From contig OX335649.1 in assembly GCA_946894095.1 (NCBI GenBank), positions 16,262,001 through 16,326,000 of the forward strand: a DNA stretch of 64,000 nucleotides, written 5' to 3'. Shown here in pieces: positions 18,702 through 30,927 of this stretch (the stretch's first letter is position 1; every line of letters begins with the position of its first letter). This stretch comes from Incurvaria masculella (taxonomy: Eukaryota > Arthropoda > Insecta > Lepidoptera > Incurvariidae). Position numbers and translations under genes: made by a program. The notes beneath the pieces are model-generated. The model worked only from the letters and a program-made list of their open reading frames with translations, was not told the DNA's origin and did no database searches.

Positions 18702-20330
18702 AGTACCATGCCATGCCACGCCACACCAAACCACACCACACGACGCTGCTCCTTCCATCTGCACACTAGTGAACTCGGTGAAAAAACTTTAATTGTGTTG
18801 CCTGATGCACTTCTTTATGTGAAGTAGAATGGATGGAGATGGTTAATCCTGTATGACAATATGTAACAAAAGGGAGACATTGATGCAATTAATTCCCAAA
18901 TATGAGTCAAAGTTCATAATCCCGGTGGGATCTCGCAGATAAATTCCTAAAATGAGGCTGTGTTTACACGCCACTATTTTTACACGTTTACAGTCAAGAT
19001 TACTAAAAGTCAAGTCAAGTCAACGTAGCTTTATGTTGGAAGGTAGGACCAGTTACAGGATACATGCATATGACTTGATGGTTCAAATAACGCCTCCTGT
19101 AACCAGCCGGCAGCGTTTGCGTGGCATTCAATGCAGTTTCATTTCAAAGTTTCTTTTTTTAATTACAAAAAAATACAAGCAAAACTCATTGACATACTCT
19201 TCTTTATTTTCCTTATTTAAAACATATTTCTCAGTAGGATATCAAATGTATGGTGATTCGAGTCCTACCTTGCGGTATGGTATGGTAAGAATGCGGTAAC
19301 ATATTATTTTTATAGCTATCTGGGCATATAACCGGAATCCTGATCTTTCTGCATGATTGTACAATTTAGATCTCCTTTTCTTGAGCAATGAAGTTAGGGA
19401 TCTTACTGTGCGTTAATGAATACTGAGACACCTGTGCATTCAGTTTGCGAAGTGGTCGTTAGTGTCTCTTAACTTTCAGAACGTATAGGTACTTACTTTA
19501 TTTTATGGTTTAAATATAGTAAATAATTTGTATTATTATATGAGCGGAATAATCTTACGGCGAACACGAGAAGAGTTATCTGATGAAACCTTCGTCTGAC
19601 CTTTCATAACACCACACAATGTGATGGATCCATATCTTATCGCTCCGTGCAGTCATGCACCGAAAATACAGACGGTGAGAAAATAATTGATTACGTCATA
19701 TGGAAACTTCCCAATATCCTATATTTTCCGCATGTAATTTTGATTTCACTTTGTTGATAGTCAAACTACACTAAGTTACGTCAAAAACTTAATAGATCCG
19801 CGGATTCCATCAACTCAGTAAAGAAGAATCCGCAAAGAAACTTTACGAGTTTTCCGTCCACAGTAATGAAAAACATACTTAGATCTTAATGCTACTGCCA
19901 AACAATTTTTGGTAGAACAGTTTAAGGCAAAGACAAGAAGCAAAGAAGCAGCCACCCTCATCATGTTGATGTAAATCGAAAGTCAATATTTCCGAAATGA
20001 ACCAACGCAAACGTGTCCTAGAATAGATTCCATTCAGCTTGATTGTTATTTAAGTCCTTAGTTTTGTTAATTGAATTTTATTTATTTGTCATCATGAATT
20101 TTAATATTATGTTAGTTTCACATACAGTTCTATTTTCTATAGTTTTCTTTATATAAATTTTCCATAACATTACCTGTTGTGGTTGTTCCTTGTTTTTGTT
20201 TTTTATTTCCACTTAATGTTATGTTTAGTAAAATCATGTGTAAAATCTGTACTTACTCTGTTATTGCTATATCCTGTGTAATTATTGTTGTTCCTTACGT
20301 GCCTAGCCATGCATTCTATTAATCTTAGTG
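18702..20330. other. Unassigned, intron-like
   Basis: AT-rich. The 115-aa ORF near 18952 shows no domain. Nothing with repeat borders was recognised. Confidence 0.4.
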
Positions 20331-20364
20331 GCTGATTACATATATTATATCTTATCCTTAAGTG

Positions 20365-20560
20365 TGTTAGGACCAACGGAAGATCAGCGCTGCAGCGCTC
20401 TCATCGCGAAGGAGTTCTTGTACGTTAGCTGAGTTGGCTCCCTTTTCCTCTTAGTTCTAAGTTAAGAATACTGGATACAAACAGGTAACTGTATGAATGA
20501 GGAAATAAACCTTTATTCAATTCTAGATAAATATTAAGAACCAATCTTGATTACTTCGAG
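20365..20560 (+). repeat. Possible LINE 3' UTR remnant
   Basis: 'AGGACCAACGGAAGATCAGCG', split by a base or two from 'GCTGCAGCG' and followed by 'GCTGAGTTGGCTCCCTTTT', resembles the 3' UTRs of insect non-LTR elements as I remember them. It is followed by 'GGAAATAAACCTTTATTCAA', a possible polyadenylation context. No coding part remains. Confidence 0.3.
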
Positions 20561-21971
20561 TTTGGGGCGACACGCTATTCATTTCTCACCTTGACTTAGT
20601 TCTTCCAATATGTACTCAAGAAGCCATTTTAAAGAACGATTGCTTTGTCTTCCACATTTTCCCAAATCTGATAGTCGGGATCGTGGTCCTTAGCAGCCAT
20701 TGATCTTTATATCGATGTTAGCAGCCCAAAATGATTGGTCTGCTTGCCTTGATTATTATCATATAATGGACAAGATGACCTCGACCTCGAAACTTCACAG
20801 TCAAACTAAGCGTAACCCATCGTTATTTTCAAACTTGTCTTTGTTATTTAAATACGAAGCGCTGTATGCACGAGTGAGATTGCATTCCGTTTACTAATAT
20901 TGGTATATTCGATGTTCATTTCACGTATTCAAATTCCTTTATTACGAGAACAAAAACGAGTTTGTCCGTCTCTCGTCCCTCGCCTGTCCAAATTTCAATT
21001 GAGCGTCATGCCTGTGGAATCTCGAGTCTCGTTGTCGAGGTGTCGATGGTACGTCGTGACGTCTCGTCCGTTTAATTACCCGCCTCTACCGCCGATGGAC
21101 TGTTCGGAGAAGTGTGCGCTTTTTTCTCGGTATTCGCTTAAGTAGGTACGTATAATGGCATTGGAGCATTCTCATTGTAATTCATGCTTCATAATTGAAG
21201 AGCGATTGGTAGCCGCACTGGATAAATTGATCGGTCGAGAACCAAGTGTATTTATTATCATCTGTTCCCCTAGAAGGTTTGGAATTCAGTAAATAATTAA
21301 ATGCTCAATTAACTGCTTATTCGTTCAGTGGCAAGGATTAGCAATCAAAATAGATACGTATAGAACATATGAATGAAATAATTCCTTTACCATTTATTTT
21401 ATGCGAGTTTTTTTCAATAATCATTGCATCATGACAGTGTGACTCATAATCGCTATCAATCTATTTCATTTACATGTACAAACATGAGTTGCCTTGAATT
21501 GTTCGGGTTGTCCCCAAACAGTTCAAGTTCAACGGCGCGTGTGTTTTCAAAGCTTCTATTTCTATTCTCAACTTCCGTAACGCTCGTGCGTGTGATGTCC
21601 CCCGTCTCGGTGAACCTATAATTAGGTAAACAGCCTCCGCAGAGGGCAACGCGTCTGCCGGCCCATGTACAATACGTCCGGTGCCCATGTGGCCGGCACG
21701 CGGCTACGGAATGCCGCGCGCCGCCCACAGTCTCGGTAGGTGTGTCTAGTGGACTGGCTGTCTTGGAAAGTTCCCAAATATTTGTGCCGGTAAGAGTGTA
21801 ACTATTATTCACATTCCATCTCGCGCCGTATGGATTCGCTCTATCATCGCGGCGATGCGTGTCGTCGCCTTCGGTCTGGTCGGTTTTCGTGTTCGTCGTA
21901 GCGAGGTCGGTCGCATCGCATTCTCGCGATTCCTTGCTGTTGTTCGTACTTATGTTCTGTCAATTTGGAAA
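20561..21971. other. Unassigned non-coding stretch
   Basis: AT-rich with a GC-richer part at about 21530-21760 crossed by overlapping ORFs on both strands. None has a recognisable domain or clear splice borders. Confidence 0.4.
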
Positions 21972-22325
21972 CAGAGCCGGTAGTCTAAGTTGTCGCCTAA
22001 ATTGGCGTTACGGCAAACCGATCGACTGGCGTTTTCAAATGTATGGAGAAATTGAAGAGCGCGCGCAGCGGGCGTTAAGCGAACTAACATTTGCGAGTCC
22101 GAGTTTGATTTGACAGCTTACTCAACGTGCCGTAAATACGTCGACGTTGCCGTTTACGTCCACTCCGCGTTTTCATACAAATCGGAAGTCCGCGTTTGAC
22201 TTTGAATGCTTGAAGAAGTAAAACCACAGAATATCTAGTAAAAACTTGTATGTAGTTTGGAGAAAACGCCAGTCGATCGGTTTGCCGTAAACGCCAATTT
22301 AGGTGAGAACTTTGACTGACCACTC
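21972..22325 (+). mobile_element. TIR element family B, copy 1
   Basis: ~354 bp non-coding unit with long TIRs (about 65 bp): left CAGAGCCGGTAGTCTAAG then 'CACCTAAATTGGCGTTACGG'; right 'CCAATTTAGGTGAGAAC' to GACCACTC. Other copies are at 22326, 26796, 42522, 45152, 47473 and 58644. It encodes no transposase. Superfamily is uncertain because I could not fix a target duplication. Confidence 0.75.
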
Positions 22326-22673
22326 AGAGTGGTCAGTCTGAATTCTCACCTATATTGGCGTTTACGGCAAACCGATCGACTGGCGTTTTACGTAAAAACG
22401 TCAAACTCCATACAAGTTTTTACTAAATATTCAGCGGTTTTACTTCTTCAAGCTGTCAAAGTCAAATTCGGACTTCCGATTTGTATGAAAACGCGGAGTG
22501 GACGTATTTACGGCAACGTTGAGTGAGCTGTCAAATCAAACTCGGACTCGCAAATGCAAGTTCGATTAACGCCCACTACGCGCGCTCTTCAATTTCTCCA
22601 TACATTTGAAAACGCCAGTCGATCGGTTTGCCGTAAACGCCAATTTAGGTGACAACTGGGACTTCAGGTACAG
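22326..22673 (-). mobile_element. TIR element family B, copy 2, head-to-head with copy 1
   Basis: Starts AGAGTGGTCAGTC immediately after copy 1, so the pair meets end to end and forms a large palindrome around 22325. It runs to 'GACAACTGGGACTTCAGG' near 22673, the diverged other end. ORFs across it are chance. Confidence 0.75.
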
Positions 22674-22699
22674 ACTTGAGTTATTGAACTCTATCAGAG

Positions 22700-23070
22700 G
22701 AGGAAGAGCTTAAAGTCGGCCGAAGGTTGAAAGAATTGTTCCCAATATTTCCGCTCGGCGCGCGTCAAGCCCATTACTCGCTCCGGCGAGCTCGGTAAAC
22801 GCGCCATTGTCGCCGCCAGGAAAAGCGGCCGGCAGCGGCGGAGGCGGTTCGTCCAGGTGGAAATGATTTCCCACCGCGGATTTCCTGAGCCGCTGGAAAC
22901 GTTGGAAACTCCGCCGGAATGTGACGGTCACGCCCGCGTGTCTCGTTTTTTCGTCGCATTTTTTCGCGAGCCGGCGCGGCGGCCAGCGGTGGACGACCGG
23001 TCACATCCGCGTTGTGGCTCGCGCCGCCGCCCCTCGCCCCTCCGCGCGTCTCCTCCTCGCCGCCGCTTTT
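22700..23070. other. CpG-rich island
   Basis: Dense CG dinucleotides and GC-rich sequence on both sides of 22900, with overlapping ORFs on both strands as expected from composition. Could mark a promoter or 5' exon. No TATA box, start or donor stands out. Confidence 0.35.
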
Positions 23071-23312
23071 AGTCGATTACACAAGTCTAAGTACCTACAT
23101 ACGTATGTCAGCATACTTTTATTTCAACGAATAGTGTTTTGATTTGAATTGATAAATGGTGTGTGCAAGTGTTTTATTGCGTGCAATGGCGAAAAATGGT
23201 GAGGAAAACGGATGAAATCTTAAAGATAATGGACCAGTGGAGGATGGCTTTTTGAAATACCAAACTGTTACTGTTTGCATATATCAAAGCGCACTCGAGC
23301 ACAAATTGTTTT

Positions 23313-23560
23313 CCAAGATTACCAGTAGTCAATATTACCAGGATTGCCTTGTGATTTCTAGATTCGCAAGGACTACCAAAGATTCCTGAGGGAGGGTTAC
23401 CAAAGATTATGGGATATCGTTAAATTACTAAGGACTGCAAGATGGCTAGTATATCCAAAAATGTTCAAATTGGCTTCATTTGTGCGTGGATTTCGAATTA
23501 GCAAAAATAAGGTCATACCGGAGGATGCTATTCCAAAATGAGACGTATCCTCTCCATTTG
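23313..23560 (+). repeat. Diverged copy of inverted-repeat arm sequence
   Basis: Begins CCAAGATTACCAGTAGTCAA as in the left arm (about 4567) and follows it through 'CTTGTGATTTCTAGATT', 'ACTACCAAAGATTC' and 'AAATCCAAAAA'-like blocks with many substitutions. Here it is single, not folded back. Confidence 0.65.
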
Positions 23561-23794
23561 AGTAAAAGTACTGAAAAAAAGGAACTGAAACTGAAATAGT
23601 AGTCAGTGTATTGAATAAGTTAGTCCATGAAAAAACCAAAAAAAAAAATAAGTTAAATTGTCAGATCCTTACATTAAAATCAAATCATACTTAACTAGAA
23701 GGAACTAGCATAATTATGTTAGTTTATGACTACGCGCTAATGTTGCACGAATTTGGTGTACCAAGGGTGCCAACCACGTGAACTCTCCACTCTA

Positions 23795-24003
23795 GAACTC
23801 ACACGACCGCTCGCCCGACTCCGCCACGCTGCCGCCGCCACCGCCGCCGTTCGACAATTTCGCCGACCCACTTGAGTGCCGCATCCGCATTGCAGTGCAC
23901 GAGTCGACTCTCGTCGCGGATATAGCGGAGCAATCGTCCGTTTTAGGCTCTCCTATCGATCCTTGGAGAGCCTTGAGAAAGATGGATTTTGGAAAGATGG
24001 AAT
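23795..24003 (+). CDS. Very weak exon candidate
   Basis: After a possible acceptor (CTCTCCACTCTAG) an open frame reads 'NSHDRSPDSATLPPPPPPF' then 'DNFADPLE' and continues to a stop at 24003. Proline-rich and GC-rich within AT-rich flanks. The opposite strand is also open here, so the frame may be chance. No family recognised. Confidence 0.15.
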
Positions 24004-25586
24004 AAAAAACGATGTCTCTGAATGTCGGATCATCTATTGAATTCTGGAATTCACTATTTTTGTCTAAATAGTTGCAGAGGCTTGACAATATTATTTTATA
24101 TTACCGGACGTGGTTGGCATAAATCAGTTGTGACCCCATCATACCGCTTTCCCTCGAGGATCTAGGCACCACACTAACGATTTTCATAGCAGGTTTGACC
24201 ATATTTCATTGCAAGCTGTGGCACCAACCCCACCTCTTAGTAACCATTGTAGCTCTGAGGGGACAAACTGCCTTCGCTGATATACATACGCATAGTTGGA
24301 TTATTTTACAGGTACGAAGTTTGCTCCCCCAAAGCAAATATCCTTCTTATTCCGCACCCTCCTACTGAATTCGACACATGCGCAGAACATCGGCACATGA
24401 TCGATATTGAACATGTTGGTGATAAAGTGTTCATTCGCCAGGTATTTTCGCGTTGTGTGTTAGCACAATCTAATAACCTGGGGTGAATGATGTGTCAATA
24501 AACTCACCCCCGACATGATTGTCCGCCTTGAAGTCTGCTTAAACACATTGCTTGACAAGACGAGATTCGCAGAAATATCTAGATAGACCCTGCCTTCTAC
24601 GACGGTTGTTATCAGTTTTTATTTATTACGCACTCGACCAAAGCAAGCTACAAAGTTTTTACCGGCGCGAAAAAACTACTAATTGAACCAAGTAAGTCCG
24701 TCCAGAGTAAGTATAAAACAAAACTATCCATGCGACAGTTAAGGTTCATCTCGGGCCTCCTTTCCACCATTAACCAGCCAAATTGCAATAAAGTGTCTTT
24801 ATCCTTCAGCTGTCTTGAAGCACACAATGAGGTCTCGTATCCGGATTTTGGACCCGCATGCATGGGCCAATCTCCCGCATCTGTCACGCAAGGATCACCT
24901 TCTTTCTTCGAGTTGGTGCGTTATTTGTGATTGTAACACGAAGAATGTCTAGAGAGCGCTTCATTTGGGAGGTTTAGTTACTCTTTTTTTTCTCTCAAAC
25001 AGGCCCCATTCCTCTCCCTCTGTACGAAAATATATCCATCGGGAAAACCTAACATTTATGGGTGCACATATTATACACATATTTGGCATTTGGCTGATCA
25101 TCAAAAAAAAATTGGTGGTTGAAGAATGGACATTAAAGTACGAGAAGAGCACTCGAAGTTAATGATTGACCACATTCTCATATTTACGAATTATTCACGT
25201 CATCATCACATTTGCATAGAGATCGTTGCAGCCCTCATTGAATCTATTCATCAGCGCAGAGTGTTTACAAATAGTAGTTAGCTATTCGATGTGCATAGTG
25301 AAGGCTTCTAATTATGCAACGTGTTCGACAGCTGCCAGCGCTGCAGTCGCACATTAGGCGTTCACTTTCGATGCGCGTGCGCTGGTGGTGGCGGCGCGTG
25401 GCGTGCTCGAGCCTCGCTCGGCCACTGAACGCACTGCAGCAGTGAAAGCGTTCAGGAATTTGGCCAGTAAAGTTATGCGATCGGCGGGTATTCAGTGACA
25501 TAGAACGCGGCGAGGTTGAGGAACCGATGATGCGGCGCAATCTGGTTTCCAAGTGCGCTGGGTTGTTATGAAAGGTAATGCTTTAA
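24004..25586. other. Unassigned non-coding stretch
   Basis: Several 60-95-aa ORFs on both strands but no domains, no repeat partner in the window and no splice pairs I would defend. Confidence 0.4.
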
Positions 25587-26275
25587 ACGGATATGCAAGC
25601 TGCGAAAAAACCCATCATCTTGGAACAGATTATCTTTCATGACAGGCCGGACGAGATGTCGTCTCGTCGACGACTCCAAGGTATCTTTGCATTTAGAGAC
25701 CCTCCAATGTTGGATCTCTCTCTGTGTTCTACCGTCTTTACCATGGAGAATGCTCGTCGAAGCTACATAACGCTATCCCTCCGTCCCCTTTCTACCATCC
25801 CACAACGCGGAACAGAGGAAATGCACCCGTTCACTGTCTACATTCAAAAAATCAGAACCAACCGATCCCCTAGGTCCTTTATTTATAGGGTCGGTAAACT
25901 ATGGAATGCACTCCCTGCCGAGTTATTTCCCCCAAAGTACAACCTTGGTTCCTTTCAAAATGGTGTGAAGAAGCACCTGGGGGTCCATTCAGGGCAAGAG
26001 TGAGTTCGAATTCGTCACTAAATTTCAACTCACTTTTTTAAATAGTTTATGTTTCCACACTTTTTGAACATCATTACAGTTAAGTAAAAATCTGGTCTGT
26101 CCTGTAAATACGTTGGAAGTATAAACAACGGTTTCGTTTTTTAAATAATAATATATTTCCCGGCTATTTTTAGGTTAACTCACTCCCGAACTCGAACTCA
26201 CTCTTACCCTAAATGGACCCCCTGGCCGGCCGGCATGGTTTTCGAGCCGGTCGAAAAGATGTAAAAGTAAGCCTT
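25587..26275 (+). pseudogene. LINE reverse transcriptase C-terminal fragment, split by a MITE
   Basis: The open frame to 26003 ends with 'SFIYRVGKLWNALPAELF', 'PPKYNLGSFQNGVKKHL', the standard tail of Jockey/CR1-type non-LTR reverse transcriptases (YRVxxLWNxLP...F...FK..V..HL). Upstream palm motifs are missing, so this is 5'-truncated. The last native codons are around 25975. After that the frame runs into a 240-bp inserted element. If that insert is ignored, the frame would continue past 26225. Confidence 0.7.
25981..26220. mobile_element. 240-bp TIR element with CCTGG duplication
   Basis: Left end GGGTCCATTCAGGGCAAGAG, right end CTCTTACCCTAAATGGACCC, with 'TGAGTTCGA'-type blocks extending the inverted repeat to about 30 bp. 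CCTGG occurs at 25976-25980 and again at 26221-26225, a clean 5-bp target duplication. It interrupts the LINE fragment and so is younger. Confidence 0.75.
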
Positions 26276-26795
26276 CTAATCGGTAACGTGTCCTGTTTAA
26301 CCAATATCGGTGACCTAAAATTTCGCACATGTTTCACTAAAACTCAATCGACCGCATTAGTATTGTAAGAACTGTCGACTATTTGTATGACACTGTAATT
26401 TGATTGAAATGGCACATCAGTGATGTCATTCTCTTCAAATACATAATATTTTTAGGTGTCCGATCAGACGTGATTCCCGCCTTAAATAAATATTTGATGA
26501 CTCATACCCTTAACTTGATGCTTATACCACACGCTCCGTATGGCTCCGCTATATTTAATGTTGTGGTCATAGGTGCTACCATTTACGCGTGACGTCAGAC
26601 GCGGTTTCATGAGCTTCTTGAATCCTTCAGGAGTTTGTGTCACCCTTATTCTGAGATTCAAGACAGTTCTTGAGATCATTTTCAAGTCTTCCGACTGTCG
26701 ATTTTGACGTAAAAATTGTAGAAATTATGTAAAATTTGGCAGTTGGAAGACTTGAGAAACGTCTTAAGACCCCAGAACTGAGCCTGTAGTTGATC
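26276..26795. other. Unassigned non-coding stretch
   Basis: No recognisable coding or repeat content. It contains a loose inverted pair ('CTTGAATCCTTCAGG', 'GTCTTCCGACTG' versus 'CAGTTGGAAGACTTGAG') near 26610-26770. Confidence 0.35.
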
Positions 26796-27020
26796 GCTTA
26801 CTCAACGTTGCCGTAAATACGTCGACGTTACTGTGTACGCCGACTCTGCGTTTTCATACAAATCGGAAGTCCGAGTTTGACTTTGACAGCTTGAAGAAGT
26901 AAAACCACAGAATATCCATTGGTAAAAACTTGTATGGATTTGGACGTTTTTACAAAAAACACCGGTCGATCGGTTTGCCGGCAACGCCAATTTAGGTGAG
27001 AACTCAGACTGACCACTCTG
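26796..27020 (-). mobile_element. TIR element family B, partial copy
   Basis: Covers the half from 'GCTTACTCAACGTTGCCG' to the TIR end GACCACTCTG. The other TIR is missing. Confidence 0.7.
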
Positions 27021-27230
27021 TCTTTGGGACGTTTTCGAGGACGTTCTGTTATTGATGATCGCCAATGTGGACGCGTCTAGGCGACGGCAGCCGGTGGCAT
27101 CGGAGGCAGCGCAGCTAGCGGAGCGAGTGTTACAGATCGCCGAAAGAATGCGGTATGTAGGCTGCGACGAACAACAGTTAGGGCCCGCGCGGTGCAGTCC
27201 GCCTCCGCCGCCGCCGCCGCGTACAATACC

Positions 27231-27271
27231 GCGGCCCAGTGCGCGCGAGGAAATCGCGCGCACTGGGCCGC
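27231..27271. other. Perfect 18-bp hairpin in GC-rich DNA
   Basis: GCGGCCCAGTGCGCGCGA (27231-27248), loop GGAAA, and its exact complement at 27254-27271. A perfect stem of this GC content is unlikely by chance. It lies inside an ORF of 115 codons (27052-27399) that has no recognised domain. Confidence 0.85.
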
Positions 27272-27399
27272 TCTTTTGGAGAATGCTTCATAGCGTTCCG
27301 GACGATTTCTCAAATGGAGAAGTACGTATTACTGGATACTGGAGGAAATTCATGAAGACGGCTCTGTGGATTTACAAAATATCTAATGGTTCAGACTGA

Positions 27400-28399
27400 C
27401 AGGGGAGAAATTGCCCCTGGATATACCTACTTTGTTAGCTGGCCATTATTTGATCTCTGCATTATTTTGTGTCTTTCGCTATCCTGGGCCAGTAGAGTAG
27501 CTACTTGCTGGGCTACCTAGCTATCCACAACCAATCCATAAATTCTTGAATCCTTTGGAATATCAATTCCCACTTCTCTTGTGGCTATGTCTAAACTTGT
27601 AAATATAAAAAGCATAGAGCACAACTCTTGTCGAGAACGTATCCTGCCCTGTGACCATCGAATCAATCAGACATTCCGGCGACAATTCTAACGAGCTCCG
27701 ACGTGTGTATGTTTGTGTTCTTTATGTCCGTGTGTCCGTCTGTCCACCCTGCGGCGCGGCAGAGCGGCGCAGGCGTCGGCCCCGAACTCGTAAAGCACGC
27801 ACTAGCAGAGAAGTGACGATAAAACTGCAGTAAAACCGCCCGCAGCATCGCACAATATTTCTGTAATTGCCCATCTCGCTAATGACGAATATTTTTTACG
27901 AGAACGACCACGGACCTGGATAAATTTAATGTACGTCTGTGCTCTTTTACGATTGCCGAAGCTTTTGAATTGGGAAGGAACCATTGGCGGCAACTGGACC
28001 AGAGGCTCAAAATTGGAGTCAATTTTCGAAAAATGTGCTCTCCCACAAAGAAAACGGTCTTTCATGGATTTTTGCACAAATAACCTAAATTAATATTTAA
28101 CAACGAATTGCACACATACACCAGCATGCCGCTGATTCCACATGCATTGTTTTTTTTAAATGTTGGATAATTTCGCTTTTTTATTAAGATTTATTTTTTG
28201 TAACAGGACAAGAATGGCTAGTACCATACCTATTGTAATGATGTTAGCCCAAAGCACCGCATGCGAAAAACGTACCATACTAGTACCTTCCTCATATTGC
28301 ACAGCTACATTTTAAACTGGATAGACAACACGGCAAATTGCCGCTTCTACCATCATTTTTTCAATGTCATGGCCTTAACCCGGACGGGATGCTCTTGTA
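27400..28399. other. Unassigned non-coding stretch
   Basis: A 91-aa minus-strand ORF (27802-28077, containing 'FLCGRAHFSKIDSNF') looks slightly protein-like but matches nothing I know. No repeat borders. Confidence 0.35.
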
Positions 28400-28948
28400 T
28401 TAAGGTGGCCCAACCCGGCGGCCTCAACTCATTTGCGGGCACGGTACAAAACCGTGCTGTTGCGCTCTGGGACCTTCTCTGTTTCTAAGAACAAGACAGG
28501 ATCCGTGATGAGGAATATCCAACCTGTCCACAAAAAAGACAATGTGCAGAGTGTATGATTTGGTAAGATTTACGAAAATTTTAATTTCAAAACGACTTTA
28601 GCTAAAAGTAAACCACGACCGCTGTAGTCAAAAATCTAACAAAAACCAAATAGATTATAAATCTTGATTAAATAAGCCATGTCTGATGGCTAATCTTTTT
28701 AAGATGTTCTTACTTTATGATTGCGTAATCCACCTCCAAAGTTATTGTATAAAACGCGCGAAAAATCCGAACTTTCGGACGTTATAACTTGGAAACCAAA
28801 CTCAATTTTACAATGCCAATGGTCATCAGACATCTACTTCAATCAAGTAAAGTTATTTTGAACAAAATTTTGGATCTCTGACAAGAAATATAGACGTGAT
28901 CTTCTTTCCCCTTTTGTATGGGGAGATGAGCAGGTTGGGCCACCTTAA
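28400..28948 (-). mobile_element. TTAA-flanked MITE family A, copy 1
   Basis: 549 bp from TTAAGGTGGCCCAACCCG to GGTTGGGCCACCTTAA. TTAA at both ends fits piggyBac-type target choice; the TIR is about 18-20 bp. Non-coding. Internal marks: 'CGTGCTGTTGCGCTCTGGGA' and 'TTTATACAATAACTTTGGAG' (inverse strand). Opposite orientation to copies 2, 3, 5 and 6. Confidence 0.8.
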
Positions 28949-29472
28949 GGGTCCTGCGTCTAGGTCATTATCCTTGTACGAAATATCTGGACACCGTAGA
29001 TTTAAAATTCGTAGATTTCTCATTTCTCTATTGAAATCTGACTCTGACAACAAGTGAGGCAGGACTTTGATATCTGATATTACCATTAACAAAACTGAAA
29101 TCAAACCGCACACCTTTACAGGGCAGTCATCAATTCACGTTCTGATTCTGATGATTATGTTCACCAGAGACTCGTTAATCGACTCCCTTTAGATACTCGC
29201 ATCGTTGCTTTTGGGTCTTAACTTTTAGATCAATCAATTTTAAAAATACGGACCTATAATACGTAGTCAAACTGCTATCATACAACGCCTAGGCACAACA
29301 AAATGCAGAAGGCCAATTAACGACATTCCTTCCCGGCGATTGAGCGTCGAAGTGATAACGCGACCGCAGCGTGTTTCGGCCATCGCAGCGCTGCGTAGTA
29401 CGGCAACGACAACGACAACGGAACGTATAAAGCGGACATAGTAAACAAAATTATGTCTCCGATAAGTGGCCA
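28949..29472. other. Spacer between family A copies
   Basis: No coding or repeat feature recognised. Confidence 0.4.
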
Positions 29473-30022
29473 TTAAGGTGGCCCATCCCGCTCATCTCCC
29501 CATACAAAAGGCGAAAGAAGATCACGCCCATATTTCTTGTCAGAGATCCAAAATGTTGCTCAAAATAGCTTTATTTGATGGAAAGAGATGTCTGATGACC
29601 ATTGGCATTGTAAAATTGTGTTTGGTTTCTAAGTTATAAGGTCCGAAAGTTCGAATTTTTCGCGGGTTTTATACAATAACTTTGGAGGTGGATAACGCAA
29701 TGATAAAGTAAGAACATATTAAAAAGATGAGTCATCAGACATAGCTTATTTAATCAAGATGTATAATCTATTTGGTTTTTGTTAGATTTTTGACTACAGC
29801 GGTCGTGGTTTACTTTTAGCTATAAGTCGTTTTGAAATTAAAATTTTCGTAAATCGTACCAAATCATACACTATGCACATTGTGTTTTTTGTGGACATGT
29901 TGCATCTTCCTAATCACGGAGCATGTCTTATTCTTTGAAACAGAGAAGGTCCCAGAGCGAGACAGCACGGTTTTGTACCGTGCCCGCGAATGAGTTAGGC
30001 CCGCCGGGTTGGGCCACCTTAA
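29473..30022 (+). mobile_element. TTAA-flanked MITE family A, copy 2
   Basis: 550 bp, TTAAGGTGGCCCATCCCG to GGTTGGGCCACCTTAA, in opposite orientation to copy 1 about 0.5 kb away, so transcripts crossing both could fold back. Confidence 0.8.
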
Positions 30023-30927
30023 TACGCAGTTCCCTGTCGTCATAACGACGATATTGAAACCGCCGATAGTCTCATTTCCTCCGGTAACGATTCAAAAGCC
30101 AGATCTCATTGCTGATCTCTAGGAAGTAGGCGAAGCGAATTCCTCTTTGCTTACGCAAATGAGGAAATATACGAAGGAAAATGGCTGTGAGGCCAACAAT
30201 AAGCCGCGTGTACATTGTACGATATGCGGACTGTTTCATCTTGGTTTCATCACATTGGAAACTATTTCGAATGCTAACGAGGTGATCTGTGATTCAGTTC
30301 AGTCTGCTCCAGTTGCAGACGAAAATTTCCCGTACGAGACTCAGCACGCCGAGACGCTCGCCACAAATTATTCTATGCGAGTGAAGTCATCGTTTAGAAT
30401 TTGTAATGGGCACGTAGCCGATTTCAGGAGACAGGGCACGGCCAATGTATACGTCTACGTAACTATTGTCATCAACATACTCGTACTTTAGGATAATGGG
30501 ACAATATGGTCTGTTTCAGTGACGGGTACGAAAGGGCTTTTCAAACTTTGAAAGGAAATTTAAAAACAAGGATGCAGTTTAAATATGCGCTTCGCACTTT
30601 GTCGCATGCGTCAGTGAATCCAAATATCTGTTAACCACTTTTTTATCATATTACTCATTTCCATCTTTACATAGATTTACGACATTAGTGATATGTAAGT
30701 TTGTTTTTAGTAACTGGACACGTTTGGCTAATAGCACTGCCTTTTTATTGCGGCACACCACATGGGAACTAGGTGCCATTCCAGTACCTTCCTTATATTT
30801 CTCGGTTTCATGAAGTAGTTGGAACACAGTGACAATTATCATGGGCACTTCGGCCATCGTTCTATCGAGGCAATGTTACCAACCCTAACTACTAGTAAGT
30901 ACAGTAGGAGAAAGTGTCGGAAAATGA
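30023..30927. other. Unassigned stretch
   Basis: A 114-codon ORF at 30147-30491 contains 'VHCTICGLFHLG' but no domain or splice signals I can defend. Confidence 0.35.

Noticed and set aside
22710..23142. Overlapping Arg/Ala/Pro-rich ORFs on both strands near 22700-23140
   Set aside because: GC-rich composition keeps all frames open; no splice borders or domain.
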